Shown here piece by piece: positions 1 through 6,943 of a stretch of 19,107 nt of DNA. Under the pieces are notes generated by a model. It did not search any database, was not told the DNA's origin, and saw only the letters and a program-made list of their open reading frames with translations. The stretch spans positions 1 through 19,107 of the forward strand of contig CAYZRS010000086.1 in assembly GCA_964480915.1 (NCBI GenBank). The letters are read 5' to 3'. Origin of the DNA: CAWGCE01 sp964480915. GTDB taxonomy: Bacteria > Planctomycetota > Planctomycetia > Pirellulales > Pirellulaceae. Position numbers and translations under genes: made by a program. Within the stretch, counting starts at the first letter, position 1. Each line of letters opens with the position of its first letter.

Positions 1-237
1 AGCCGGATTCGCTTGACTTGACCCTGTTGCCATGGTGGAATCTAGGCTCTGGTTTCTTCACTCGAGAATCGCCACTGATCTCAGCTGACATTCGTTAGCG
101 TATTATCTGCCGGGGCAGGCTCCACTTCTGTGGAAAAGCCACTCCGATCAAGCGGGTTTTGCACTCTTCTGCCATCAAATGCGTCCTGATGGATCGCTTT
201 TTGGCTCACTTACCAAGAAATAAGGGCAAGAGAACCA
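1..237. other. 5' intergenic/leader region before the PEP-CTERM gene
   Basis: No convincing gene is visible here. Overlapping -35-like words (TTGACT at 13, TTGACC at 18) are followed at a 17-nt spacing by only a poor -10 (TCTAGG at 41), and a better -10-like TATTAT at 101-106 lacks a good -35. Small hairpins are possible: CCAC/GTGG at 122-133 inside GGCT/AGCC, and CCATCA at 172-177 with TGATGG at 187-192. It is most likely an upstream regulatory region, perhaps with the tail of a preceding gene. Confidence 0.3.
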
Positions 238-1599
238 ATGATTAAGAGACACACCATTTTTTCAGTTGTCGGCGCTGTCGCCGTTTCTTTGCTGCTGTCC
301 AATGTGACGCAGGCTCAAATCGCCTCCGCCTTCGTTCGAGAGGCAGATGCACTCGGTACGGGTGTCGTCGCTTCCATCAGCAATACGGCCACCAATCGCG
401 TGGGCGGTTACGCGGTGACGCTCAACATCGATGATGGCACTTCCACGATCTCGACGGTCTATGGTGACGCAGCAGGTGGCGCACCGGCCATCATGCGACA
501 AGAAGGAACGTTCGGTGATCTCACGCAAAACAATTTCGAATCCTTCTTTGGCATCTCAGACTCGGGCCAAGTGTCCTATAGCGCATCGACCGACAATAGC
601 GCGACTGGCTCTACCGGCCTCGACGGTGTCTGGCTGGACGATGTGGTTCAATCGAACGAAGAAGATGCATCGCCCGCAGCGCCGGGTGAATTCGTATCGT
701 TCGGCAGTCGTCCTGGTGTCACCGCTGATGGAAAGCCATTCTGGGTGGGTGGATTGACCGATTCCGTGGGTGGTGGATCACTTGACCGTGCGCTCTATCT
801 GGATGGAAACATCCTCCTGCGGGGCAACGACAACGTTGGTGTTCCCGAGCCGGTGACGATGGGTGGTGGTATCGATTTCGATTTTCGTTTTTCCGCCATG
901 GGAACGAATTACATCTCGCCGATCGATGTGCAAGCGGCCTCGACCGAAGATTTGGTCATCACGGTCAACGGAACGGCTGTTTCACCAGGCGGAAGTGTGA
1001 TGCGAGAAGGATCTCCGCTGCCTGTTTCGCTCGGAGGTGACGGTGTCGAGAATTGGGACAACTTTGACTTCATGGGGATCAACGAAGCGGGTGACTATTT
1101 TGTCACGGGCGACACCGACAGTGCCGACACTGGTCGGGATGAATTCGTTTCGTTCAACGGCAACGTCGTACTGCGAGAGGGCGATATGGTCGGCGGCTTG
1201 ATCCTTTCTGGCAGCATCGAAGGTGGCTACATGAATGAAGACGGCGATTGGGCCGTCATCTGGGATGTCGATAACGCAGGCGCCAACGTTGAGGCCCTGA
1301 TCGTGAATGGCGACCTGGTATTGCTGGAAACCGACTTGGTCGATTGGAACGGCGACGGCAATGTTGATGGTGCCGATTCCGGTTTTTCCATCACAAACTT
1401 CACTGGAATTAGCGCTCTGACGTTGTCGGAACGAGACGCGAACGGAAACGTCTCCGCTTTCTTCACGGCGGACGCGGTAAATGACAATGGTCTTGATCTG
1501 GAAGGTGCATTTTCCGTGACGGTTGCCATTCCAGAGCCAAGCTCGTTCGTATTCTTTGCTAGTGCGATGCTAGGCTTGTTCGTCGTACGTCGAAAATAG
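238..1599 (+). CDS. PEP-CTERM sorting domain protein, secreted
   Basis: This 453-aa secreted protein starts with a signal peptide: basic MIKRH, a hydrophobic stretch, and an expected cleavage after TQA near residue 26. It ends in a textbook PEP-CTERM signal at residues 431-453: IPEPSS, a hydrophobic segment, then the basic tail VVRRK. In known systems an exosortase recognises this signal and the protein is delivered to the cell surface or extracellular matrix. The body is acidic, rich in Asp, Gly, Ser and Thr, and repeats beta-rich units with phrases such as 'vREGdml' and 'sfnGnvvLReGD' (around residues 190-205, 255-265 and 300-325). A DWNGDGNVDGAD segment near residue 377 resembles an EF-hand/dockerin-type calcium loop but is single. 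It has its own terminator, so it is probably monocistronic. The exact function is unknown; no exosortase gene lies in the window. Confidence 0.9.
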   Translation: MIKRHTIFSVVGAVAVSLLLSNVTQAQIASAFVREADALGTGVVASISNTATNRVGGYAVTLNIDDGTSTISTVYGDAAGGAPAIMRQEGTFGDLTQNNFESFFGISDSGQVSYSASTDNSATGSTGLDGVWLDDVVQSNEEDASPAAPGEFVSFGSRPGVTADGKPFWVGGLTDSVGGGSLDRALYLDGNILLRGNDNVGVPEPVTMGGGIDFDFRFSAMGTNYISPIDVQAASTEDLVITVNGTAVSPGGSVMREGSPLPVSLGGDGVENWDNFDFMGINEAGDYFVTGDTDSADTGRDEFVSFNGNVVLREGDMVGGLILSGSIEGGYMNEDGDWAVIWDVDNAGANVEALIVNGDLVLLETDLVDWNGDGNVDGADSGFSITNFTGISALTLSERDANGNVSAFFTADAVNDNGLDLEGAFSVTVAIPEPSSFVFFASAMLGLFVVRRK

Positions 1600-1620
1600 T
1601 TCTTATCAAGAACGACTGGA

Positions 1621-1649
1621 AAAGGGACGCCTTGGGGCGTCCCTTTTTT
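1621..1649 (+). terminator. Rho-independent terminator of the PEP-CTERM gene
   Basis: A perfect 8-bp stem GGGACGCC/GGCGTCCC (1624-1631 with 1636-1643) with a TTGG loop is followed directly by six T. It sits about 20 nt after the stop codon at 1597-1599 and separates this gene from the transporter cluster. Confidence 0.9.
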
Positions 1650-1756
1650 CGTGCCGAGCCGGTCGAATTCACCGAACCGACCTGAGCAACGGTCTGGTCG
1701 TGGTGTACAACAGGAGGCTTGAATTCGCACGGAACGGACCGACTGATTGAACCAGA

Positions 1757-3115
1757 ATGAACGTGGAGATTGAATCGAACCCGCCTACGAATTCCTTGGG
1801 CGCCAGACGTCGCTGGTTTGGCTACCACCCTCAGTCGGTGCCGCTCATGTCGCGGTTGGCCTACCATCGCGAGTTGTTCAGTTCGGCGCTGTTACCGGTG
1901 ATGCTCACTGCGCTCCAGGGCGGCACGATGGCGGTCATCGTCAAAAAGATGTTTACCGATGTGCCGGAGATCAGCACGTATCAGCTCAACACGGCGGTCG
2001 GCCTGGTGGCCGCATCACGGTCGATCGGTCATCTCACCAGTTTGCTGTGGGCCAGCTATAGCCGTGGCAAGCCCAAGGTGCGGTTCATCCAGAGGCTGCA
2101 GCTATTGACGGCCAGCATAGTGGCCGCCATGGCCTTTGCCAGTCACTCGGCCGCAGGGCTTTGGTATTTCACCACGCTTTGTATTTCAGGATGGATCGCA
2201 TGGAGTGGTGTCGTCACGTTACGAGCCGGAGTCTGGCGAGCCAACTATCACCATACGCACCGCGCGACAATCGCTGGGAAAATCTCGACACTCCGCGCTT
2301 TGATCCTGGCGATCATGGGCATCACGGTCGGACTCTGCCTCGATGCGAGGCCGGACAGCTACCGATTTCTCTTTCCGATGATTGCGCTATTCGGTGCGGC
2401 GGGTGCGACGGTTTATGGCCGATTACCTTTTCGGCGTCAGAGTCAGCAATTGGCGCTGGAGCATGCGACTCCTGCCAACATGAGCAGCTATAGCCCGTTG
2501 GTCATATACAAAGTCCTCAAAGAAGATTGGCTTTATCGCGGCTACATGGCCTGCATGTTCGTGATGGGAGTCGGCAATCTGATGGTACAGCCGATCTTGG
2601 CAATCGTCTTAGAAGAGCAATTCCAAGTGAGCTATATCACGGGCATCGCCATCGCGACGGTGATTCCACTGTTGGCCATGACGCTGTGCATTCCGTTTTG
2701 GGGGCGGCTGCTGGAACGGTCGCACGTCATCGACTTTCGGACTTTGCACGTTTGGGTTTTCGCTTTCGTGGCGATTCTGGACATGATTGGTATGTGGAGC
2801 GATCAAATCGCGTTCTTCTACCTGGCGGCGGTCGTCCAGGGGATTGGCTGGGGTGGTGGCGTGCTCGCTTGGAATTTGGGGCATCAACATTTCGCTCCGC
2901 GCGATCGCGATGCGGAATATATGGGAGTGCACATCACACTGACAGGGATTCGTGGGTTCATTGGACCGATGTTGGCGGTTCAGCTTTACATGTGGTTGTT
3001 GCCGCGCGGTTGGCAGGTTGGCTCGTTCGGAGTCTGCCTACTGGCCAATTTGTTGGGTGGCATCGGCTTCTTGTGGCTGGCGAAACAACGTCAGAGAATA
3101 ATGGCTTCTGAATAG
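1757..3115 (+). CDS. MFS-type membrane transporter, atypical
   Basis: A 452-aa very hydrophobic protein with about 12 predicted membrane segments, the usual size for the Major Facilitator Superfamily. The cytosolic loop after TM2, normally G-x-L-a-D-r-x-G-R-k, reads WASYSRGKPKVRF, so motif A is degenerate; the equivalent loop in the second half (FWGRLLERSH) is closer to the family pattern. A long loop between TM6 and TM7 (about residues 218-245) divides the halves. ATG at 1757 is the first possible start, because an in-frame stop lies at 1748-1750, but it lacks a good ribosome binding site. ATG at 1847 (residue 31, MSRLAYH) would still keep every membrane segment. An AGGAGG at 1712-1717 lies too far upstream to serve either start. 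The next small gene begins 17 nt after the stop, so the two are probably co-transcribed. Substrate unknown. Confidence 0.82.
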   Translation: MNVEIESNPPTNSLGARRRWFGYHPQSVPLMSRLAYHRELFSSALLPVMLTALQGGTMAVIVKKMFTDVPEISTYQLNTAVGLVAASRSIGHLTSLLWASYSRGKPKVRFIQRLQLLTASIVAAMAFASHSAAGLWYFTTLCISGWIAWSGVVTLRAGVWRANYHHTHRATIAGKISTLRALILAIMGITVGLCLDARPDSYRFLFPMIALFGAAGATVYGRLPFRRQSQQLALEHATPANMSSYSPLVIYKVLKEDWLYRGYMACMFVMGVGNLMVQPILAIVLEEQFQVSYITGIAIATVIPLLAMTLCIPFWGRLLERSHVIDFRTLHVWVFAFVAILDMIGMWSDQIAFFYLAAVVQGIGWGGGVLAWNLGHQHFAPRDRDAEYMGVHITLTGIRGFIGPMLAVQLYMWLLPRGWQVGSFGVCLLANLLGGIGFLWLAKQRQRIMASE

Positions 3116-3132
3116 CTGAGGAGAAATTGTCG

Positions 3133-3432
3133 ATGAACGATTCGTCACGAGACCTGAACGTGAATCCTGGCTCCGATCCGGTCGGCGTGCCGGTGTTTAA
3201 TTGCGTCGTCTATACCTCGACGGTCGAGGGCGGCGTGCGTGCGAAAGTCATGAATTTCGCAGGCATTGAAATCACGGCCGCTAACGAGCGATCCGCCCTG
3301 TCACAGATCGTGCCGGCTTTCAAGCAGCGAATCGCCGAGCTGATGCAAGCGGGCGAGAGCTTACCGTGGATCGATCCAGTGCCTGAATTGCAGCCGGGTG
3401 AACAGCAGCGGTTGATTCCGGTTCATCTCTAG
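3133..3432 (+). CDS. conserved-looking 99-aa hypothetical protein, HicB-like
   Basis: A small soluble protein of 99 aa. ATG at 3133 is preferred over the in-frame TTG at 3127 because GAGGAG (3118-3123) lies 9 nt before the ATG but only 3 nt before the TTG. The centre (about residues 22-70) has a beta-beta-beta-alpha look: a strand 'fnCVVYts', a glycine turn 'EGGVRAKV', a third strand, then a helix from ERSALSQI to MQAG. This order resembles the partial RNase-H-like fold of HicB antitoxins and related stand-alone domains. No HicA-like toxin adjoins it, so a toxin-antitoxin role is not supported. The tail LIPVHL is hydrophobic. It follows the MFS gene by 17 nt and is likely in the same operon. 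Confidence 0.72.
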   Translation: MNDSSRDLNVNPGSDPVGVPVFNCVVYTSTVEGGVRAKVMNFAGIEITAANERSALSQIVPAFKQRIAELMQAGESLPWIDPVPELQPGEQQRLIPVHL

Positions 3433-3434
3433 TT

Positions 3435-3512
3435 TGCGGTACAACCGACCGGTCAAAAGAGCTATAACTCGTCGAACCGGCGAAGTGATCCGCAATCAGA
3501 CCGTGTACCGCA
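3435..3512 (+). promoter_or_regulatory. Perfect 9-bp inverted repeat spanning the leader of the TetA-like gene
   Basis: TGCGGTACA at 3435-3443 and TGTACCGCA at 3504-3512 are exact reverse complements separated by 60 nt. The left arm starts 2 nt after the stop of the 99-aa gene, and the right arm covers positions -12 to -4 before the ATG at 3516, where a ribosome binding site would sit. The arms could pair in mRNA and hide the start region, or serve as two half-sites for a regulator. The enclosed DNA also contains the palindrome GACCGGTC. Confidence 0.4.
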
Positions 3513-3515
3513 TTG

Positions 3516-4841
3516 ATGAGCGAACAGGAATCCAAGTCGAGCAAAGGCGTACTCGGCGTCATCCTGCTGACGGTCTTTCTTGACCTGGTCGGCTTCTCGA
3601 TTATCTTCCCGCTGTTTCCCGACATGCTGGAATACTATTTGGGGAAAGAGGCGGAGGGTGGCTACTTTCAGGCCCTGATCCAAACCCTTCAACAACTGAG
3701 TGGGCTGGCGGGAGCTCAGGCCGAATTTGCTGCGACGGTTTTGTTCGGCGGGCTGCTCGGTTCGCTCTATTCGGCGCTTCAGTTTGTTGCGGCGCCGGTT
3801 TGGGGCGCCATGTCCGACCGAGTCGGGCGGCGCAAAGTCCTGTTGATAACGGTCGCCGGCATCGCCGTGAGTTACCTTCTGTGGGTCTGTGCCGACGCGT
3901 TTTGGCTCTTGATCGCCTCGCGGTTTTTGGGAGGCGCGATGGCCGGGAACCTTTCTGTCGCGACGGCCTCGATCGCCGACGTGACGGATAAGCAGTCCCG
4001 TTCGAAGGGCATGGGAATGGTCGGGGCGGCGTTCGGCGTCGGCTTCATTGTCGGGCCGGCGCTCGGCGCGTTCCTTAGTTTGTGGGATGCGAGCCAGATG
4101 TTTGCTTTCATTCCAGGTGTGAACCCGTTTTCCGGCCCCGCATTGGTAGCGTTCCTCCTTTCGGTTCTGAATCTTGTATTTCTGTGGAAGCGGTTCCCGG
4201 AAACACTCTCGAAGGAATCCAGCGACGCGGCCAACCATGCAAAACGGCCGGTGAATCCGCTACAGTTGCTCATTCCCAGCAAAATCCCCGGAGTGAACCG
4301 AACAAACGTGCTCTACTTTGTTTTCATTGCAGCGTTTGCCGGCATGGAATTCACGCTGACGTTCTTGGCGAAGGATCGCTTCGGCTATTCGGCAGCTCAA
4401 AACGGAATGCTCTTTCTATTCATCGGATTCGTGATTGCTCTGGTGCAAGGAGGCGTCGTGCGCCGCCTCGCACCGAAGTATGGCGAGAAGCGACTGGTGA
4501 TCGCCGGTCTCTTGCTGGTGTTGCCGGGGCTCATCGTGGTCGGCCGGTGCCAATCGGTGGGCCTCCTGTACGCCGGACTCTTCCTACTCGCGTTTGGATC
4601 GTCGTTGGTTACGCCCTGCCTGACTTCGCTGGTCAGCCTGTACTCGCCCGAAGATCGGCAAGGCGAGTCGTTAGGGGTGTTTCGATCGGTCGGATCATTG
4701 GCGCGTGCCTTTGCTCCCATTCTTGGTGCCGTCTTGTATTGGAAGTTTGGTAGCGAATGGCCCTACTTTACGAGTGCCGCTGTCTTAGTGCTGCCGCTCT
4801 TGCTCACGTTTGGCTTGCCGCTGCCAGCGAAAGATACCTAG
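3516..4841 (+). CDS. TetA-like MFS drug/metabolite exporter
   Basis: A 441-aa membrane protein of the MFS drug:H+ antiporter type. The first segment contains TVFLDLVGFSIIFPLFP, typical of TetA/TCR-like proteins. Motif A is well preserved after TM2 (GAMSDRVGRRKVL, about residues 97-109), and a motif-C-like antiporter signature, GAAFGVGFIVGPALGAF, lies in TM5 (about 170-186). Both point to proton-driven efflux through the inner membrane. A hydrophilic central loop (about 232-260) joins the two six-helix halves. ATG at 3516 was chosen over the overlapping TTG at 3513; no Shine-Dalgarno sequence is visible, and the start lies beside one arm of an inverted repeat. The resemblance does not show tetracycline resistance: planctomycetes and other environmental bacteria carry many such exporters of unknown substrate. 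Confidence 0.88.
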   Translation: MSEQESKSSKGVLGVILLTVFLDLVGFSIIFPLFPDMLEYYLGKEAEGGYFQALIQTLQQLSGLAGAQAEFAATVLFGGLLGSLYSALQFVAAPVWGAMSDRVGRRKVLLITVAGIAVSYLLWVCADAFWLLIASRFLGGAMAGNLSVATASIADVTDKQSRSKGMGMVGAAFGVGFIVGPALGAFLSLWDASQMFAFIPGVNPFSGPALVAFLLSVLNLVFLWKRFPETLSKESSDAANHAKRPVNPLQLLIPSKIPGVNRTNVLYFVFIAAFAGMEFTLTFLAKDRFGYSAAQNGMLFLFIGFVIALVQGGVVRRLAPKYGEKRLVIAGLLLVLPGLIVVGRCQSVGLLYAGLFLLAFGSSLVTPCLTSLVSLYSPEDRQGESLGVFRSVGSLARAFAPILGAVLYWKFGSEWPYFTSAAVLVLPLLLTFGLPLPAKDT

Positions 4842-4862
4842 CAGGTGTCCTGCCTGGCCGCC

Positions 4863-4878
4863 GGTAACCTAGGTCACC
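4863..4878. repeat. Near-perfect 16-bp palindrome, possible operator
   Basis: GGTAACCTAGGTCACC is symmetric apart from one mismatched pair around an 8-bp perfect core, ACCTAGGT. It lies in the 176-nt gap between the TetA-like gene and the anchored repeat protein, about 75 nt upstream of a possible promoter. A nearby GGTTAC (4897-4902) can also pair with its left half. It could be a regulator site or a weak transcript-end hairpin; there is no T-run. Confidence 0.25.
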
Positions 4879-4938
4879 AATGGCGCCGATGAGCACGGTT
4901 ACGCGTTGAATGCTGGCAATATCTTCCGTTCGATTGAA

Positions 4939-4968
4939 TTGGTCGCTTTTGCCGAACCAGACTAAACT
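4939..4968 (+). promoter_or_regulatory. Possible sigma-70-type promoter for the anchored repeat protein
   Basis: TTGGTC (4939-4944) and TAAACT (4963-4968) are separated by 18 nt, giving a predicted transcription start near 4975 and a leader of about 40 nt before ATG 5018. Both boxes are imperfect matches, so this is a weak prediction. Confidence 0.3.
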
Positions 4969-5017
4969 AGGATGAGAGCCGTCTTGGGAATTGTTAGGAA
5001 GAGTTCAAAGAAATCTG

Positions 5018-6886
5018 ATGTCCGCCAGCGAACCTGATCAACTTCCATCCGAGAACGAGCTGTCGGCTTCCCAGCCCATGCAGGATCAGCCTCAGCGTTC
5101 CGCGACGTTGGCGCAACGTCTGCGCGGCACCTATGTGAAAGTCATTTCTACAAGTTGGCTGCTCAGCGCGGTATTACATATCCTGGCTCTGTTTTTCATC
5201 GGCAAAGTGTTCTTGCCAATGCTTCCGCCACCTCCGATTCAGGAGTTGGTCATGGGCGAGGCGATCGAAGTCGTGGAGACCTTGGATGATTTTCAAGAAT
5301 TGCAAATCGACACCCAGATGTCGGATGCTGTCGAATCGTCTCCTGCCGATTTTCCGGTAGAAACGGAGCTGACGATTGATGAGCCAGAACTTGCGCCGCC
5401 GACCGAAGTGCCGTTGCTGACCAGTGTCGAACCTGTGTTGACAATGGCCGATTCGATTTCTGACATCGCGGCTCCAGCCGTGAATAGCGGGGCGTCGGCA
5501 GTCGCCGCTCGAAGTCGCATGAAGGCCAGCGAACTTAGGCATGCGGGCGGCAACGCGGGTAGCGAAGCGGCCGTCAAAGAATCGCTAGTGTGGTTGGCGG
5601 CTCATCAAGTGCCAGACGGTGGTTGGACCTTGCAGCACAATCGATTGGTAAATGGCTGCAACTGCGGGCAAGCTGGCCACAAAAAGGATGAAAAAACGGG
5701 TGCCGTCGAAGCCTATGAAGCCCGGTTTGGTGCAACCGGCTTGGCGCTGCTTCCGTTCTTGGGTTCTGGTCGTACGCACGTAGAAGGTGAGTACCAGCAG
5801 GTTGTGAAAAGCGGTTTGGCATTCCTGGTCAATGGAATCAAACGAGAAGGCAATCGTGGCTCGCTACGAGACCGGGGGAACTACTATTCGCACGGGATAT
5901 GCACGATCGCCGTCTGTGAAGCCTATGCGATGACCCAAGACCCAGCGTTGGCAGAACCGGCTCAAGCGCTCGTCAATGAAATCATCTATGGTCAAGATCC
6001 GGTTGGTGGTGGCTGGCGATACACGCCGAAGCAGCCAGGTGATACTTCGGTTACGGGTTGGCAATTCATGGCACTGAAGAGTGCTAAGATGGCCGGACTC
6101 AAGGTCCCCCGCAACGTCATTGAAGGTGCAAACACTTTTTTGGACAGCGCGTCCTTCTTTGACGGCGCCTACGTTATTTCTGACGGCGTTATCGCAAAGG
6201 TGACGCCAACCGAAATCGTGGTCAATGTCGCAGCGACGCTGGCTCCTGATCGAAAAACGATAAAGAAGCCGGCCAGGCAGGTGAAGTACACGGGCCTCGA
6301 TCTTTCGAAAATGTCGTTTAGCCCCGGGCAACGTTTGCGAAAAGGGGCACCGCTGGCGCCTTACAGTGAGGATCAGAAAGGGATGAACGGGTGGCGCTAT
6401 CGCTACATGGTGATTCGCGACAAAGAGGATGACGACAACGAAATTAAACCGTTTCATCCGACCCCAACACTGACCGCCGTCGGAATGCTGTGCCGCATGT
6501 ACTACGGTTGGGAAAGTGACAACCCTTTGTTGCAGCGCACCGTCAACTATCTAGCGGAACGTGGCCCCAGCATTGGAGGTGAAAGTAAGGTCAAAGGGCC
6601 AAACATGTACTACAACTACTACGCGACGCAGGTCCTGCGTCATCGTGGTTCGGTCGATCAATGGACCAACTGGAACGAGGCGTTACGAGATTACCTCATT
6701 GAAACACAGCAGACGGCAGGGCACGAACGAGGCAGCTGGTCGTTTGGCGAACAGGTCCACGGCGATACCCAAGGCGGCCGTCTCTATTCCACGGCGCTCG
6801 CTTGCATGATTCTTGAGGTCTACTACCGGCATATGCCGCTCTATCAAACGAACGTCACTGCCAGTTTCTTGGATGATGACAACTGA
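5018..6886 (+). CDS. Membrane-anchored prenyltransferase/squalene-oxidase repeat protein
   Basis: ATG at 5018 gives 622 aa; an in-frame TTG at 4991 would add nine residues but has no better ribosome site (AGGAAGAG lies at 4996-5003). There is a short cytosolic N-terminus, one membrane span (about residues 47-69), a Pro/acidic linker to about residue 165, then a domain with alpha/alpha-toroid repeats as in squalene-hopene cyclases. Repeat signatures are QVPDGGW (197-203), GGWRYTPKQPGDTSVTGWQF (331-350) and GSWSFGEQ (572-579), ending with YYRHMPLY. No DxDD cyclase motif is present, so catalysis is doubtful. A CNCGQAGH cluster (214-221) could bind metal. Residues about 384-455 form a beta-rich basic insertion between repeats. 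Large families of such anchored proteins are typical of planctomycetes, usually without known function; a structural or polymer-binding role in the periplasm is my inference. Confidence 0.85.
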   Translation: MSASEPDQLPSENELSASQPMQDQPQRSATLAQRLRGTYVKVISTSWLLSAVLHILALFFIGKVFLPMLPPPPIQELVMGEAIEVVETLDDFQELQIDTQMSDAVESSPADFPVETELTIDEPELAPPTEVPLLTSVEPVLTMADSISDIAAPAVNSGASAVAARSRMKASELRHAGGNAGSEAAVKESLVWLAAHQVPDGGWTLQHNRLVNGCNCGQAGHKKDEKTGAVEAYEARFGATGLALLPFLGSGRTHVEGEYQQVVKSGLAFLVNGIKREGNRGSLRDRGNYYSHGICTIAVCEAYAMTQDPALAEPAQALVNEIIYGQDPVGGGWRYTPKQPGDTSVTGWQFMALKSAKMAGLKVPRNVIEGANTFLDSASFFDGAYVISDGVIAKVTPTEIVVNVAATLAPDRKTIKKPARQVKYTGLDLSKMSFSPGQRLRKGAPLAPYSEDQKGMNGWRYRYMVIRDKEDDDNEIKPFHPTPTLTAVGMLCRMYYGWESDNPLLQRTVNYLAERGPSIGGESKVKGPNMYYNYYATQVLRHRGSVDQWTNWNEALRDYLIETQQTAGHERGSWSFGEQVHGDTQGGRLYSTALACMILEVYYRHMPLYQTNVTASFLDDDN

Positions 6887-6943
6887 TACTGGTCAACCTA
6901 CGGCGTTTCGCCGCCTGGTAGCACGGCGTAGAATGTGGGCCTC

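Noticed and set aside
100..200. Possible cobalamin-type riboswitch because of the GCCACT sequence
   Set aside because: The other conserved blocks and pairing were not found, and the downstream gene is a PEP-CTERM protein rather than a B12-related one.
2527..3111. 194-aa + strand frame inside the first MFS gene
   Set aside because: Arg/Gly/His-rich shadow in another frame; it lacks a start signal and conflicts with the membrane protein.
3462..4238. 258-aa open frame on the - strand opposite the TetA-like gene
   Set aside because: Arg/Gln/Asp-rich shadow translation typical of the reverse frame of a membrane protein gene; the + strand has clear MFS motifs.
3513..4841. Calling the TetA-like gene a tetracycline resistance gene
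   Set aside because: Motifs show only the drug:H+ antiporter family; the substrate cannot be read from the sequence.
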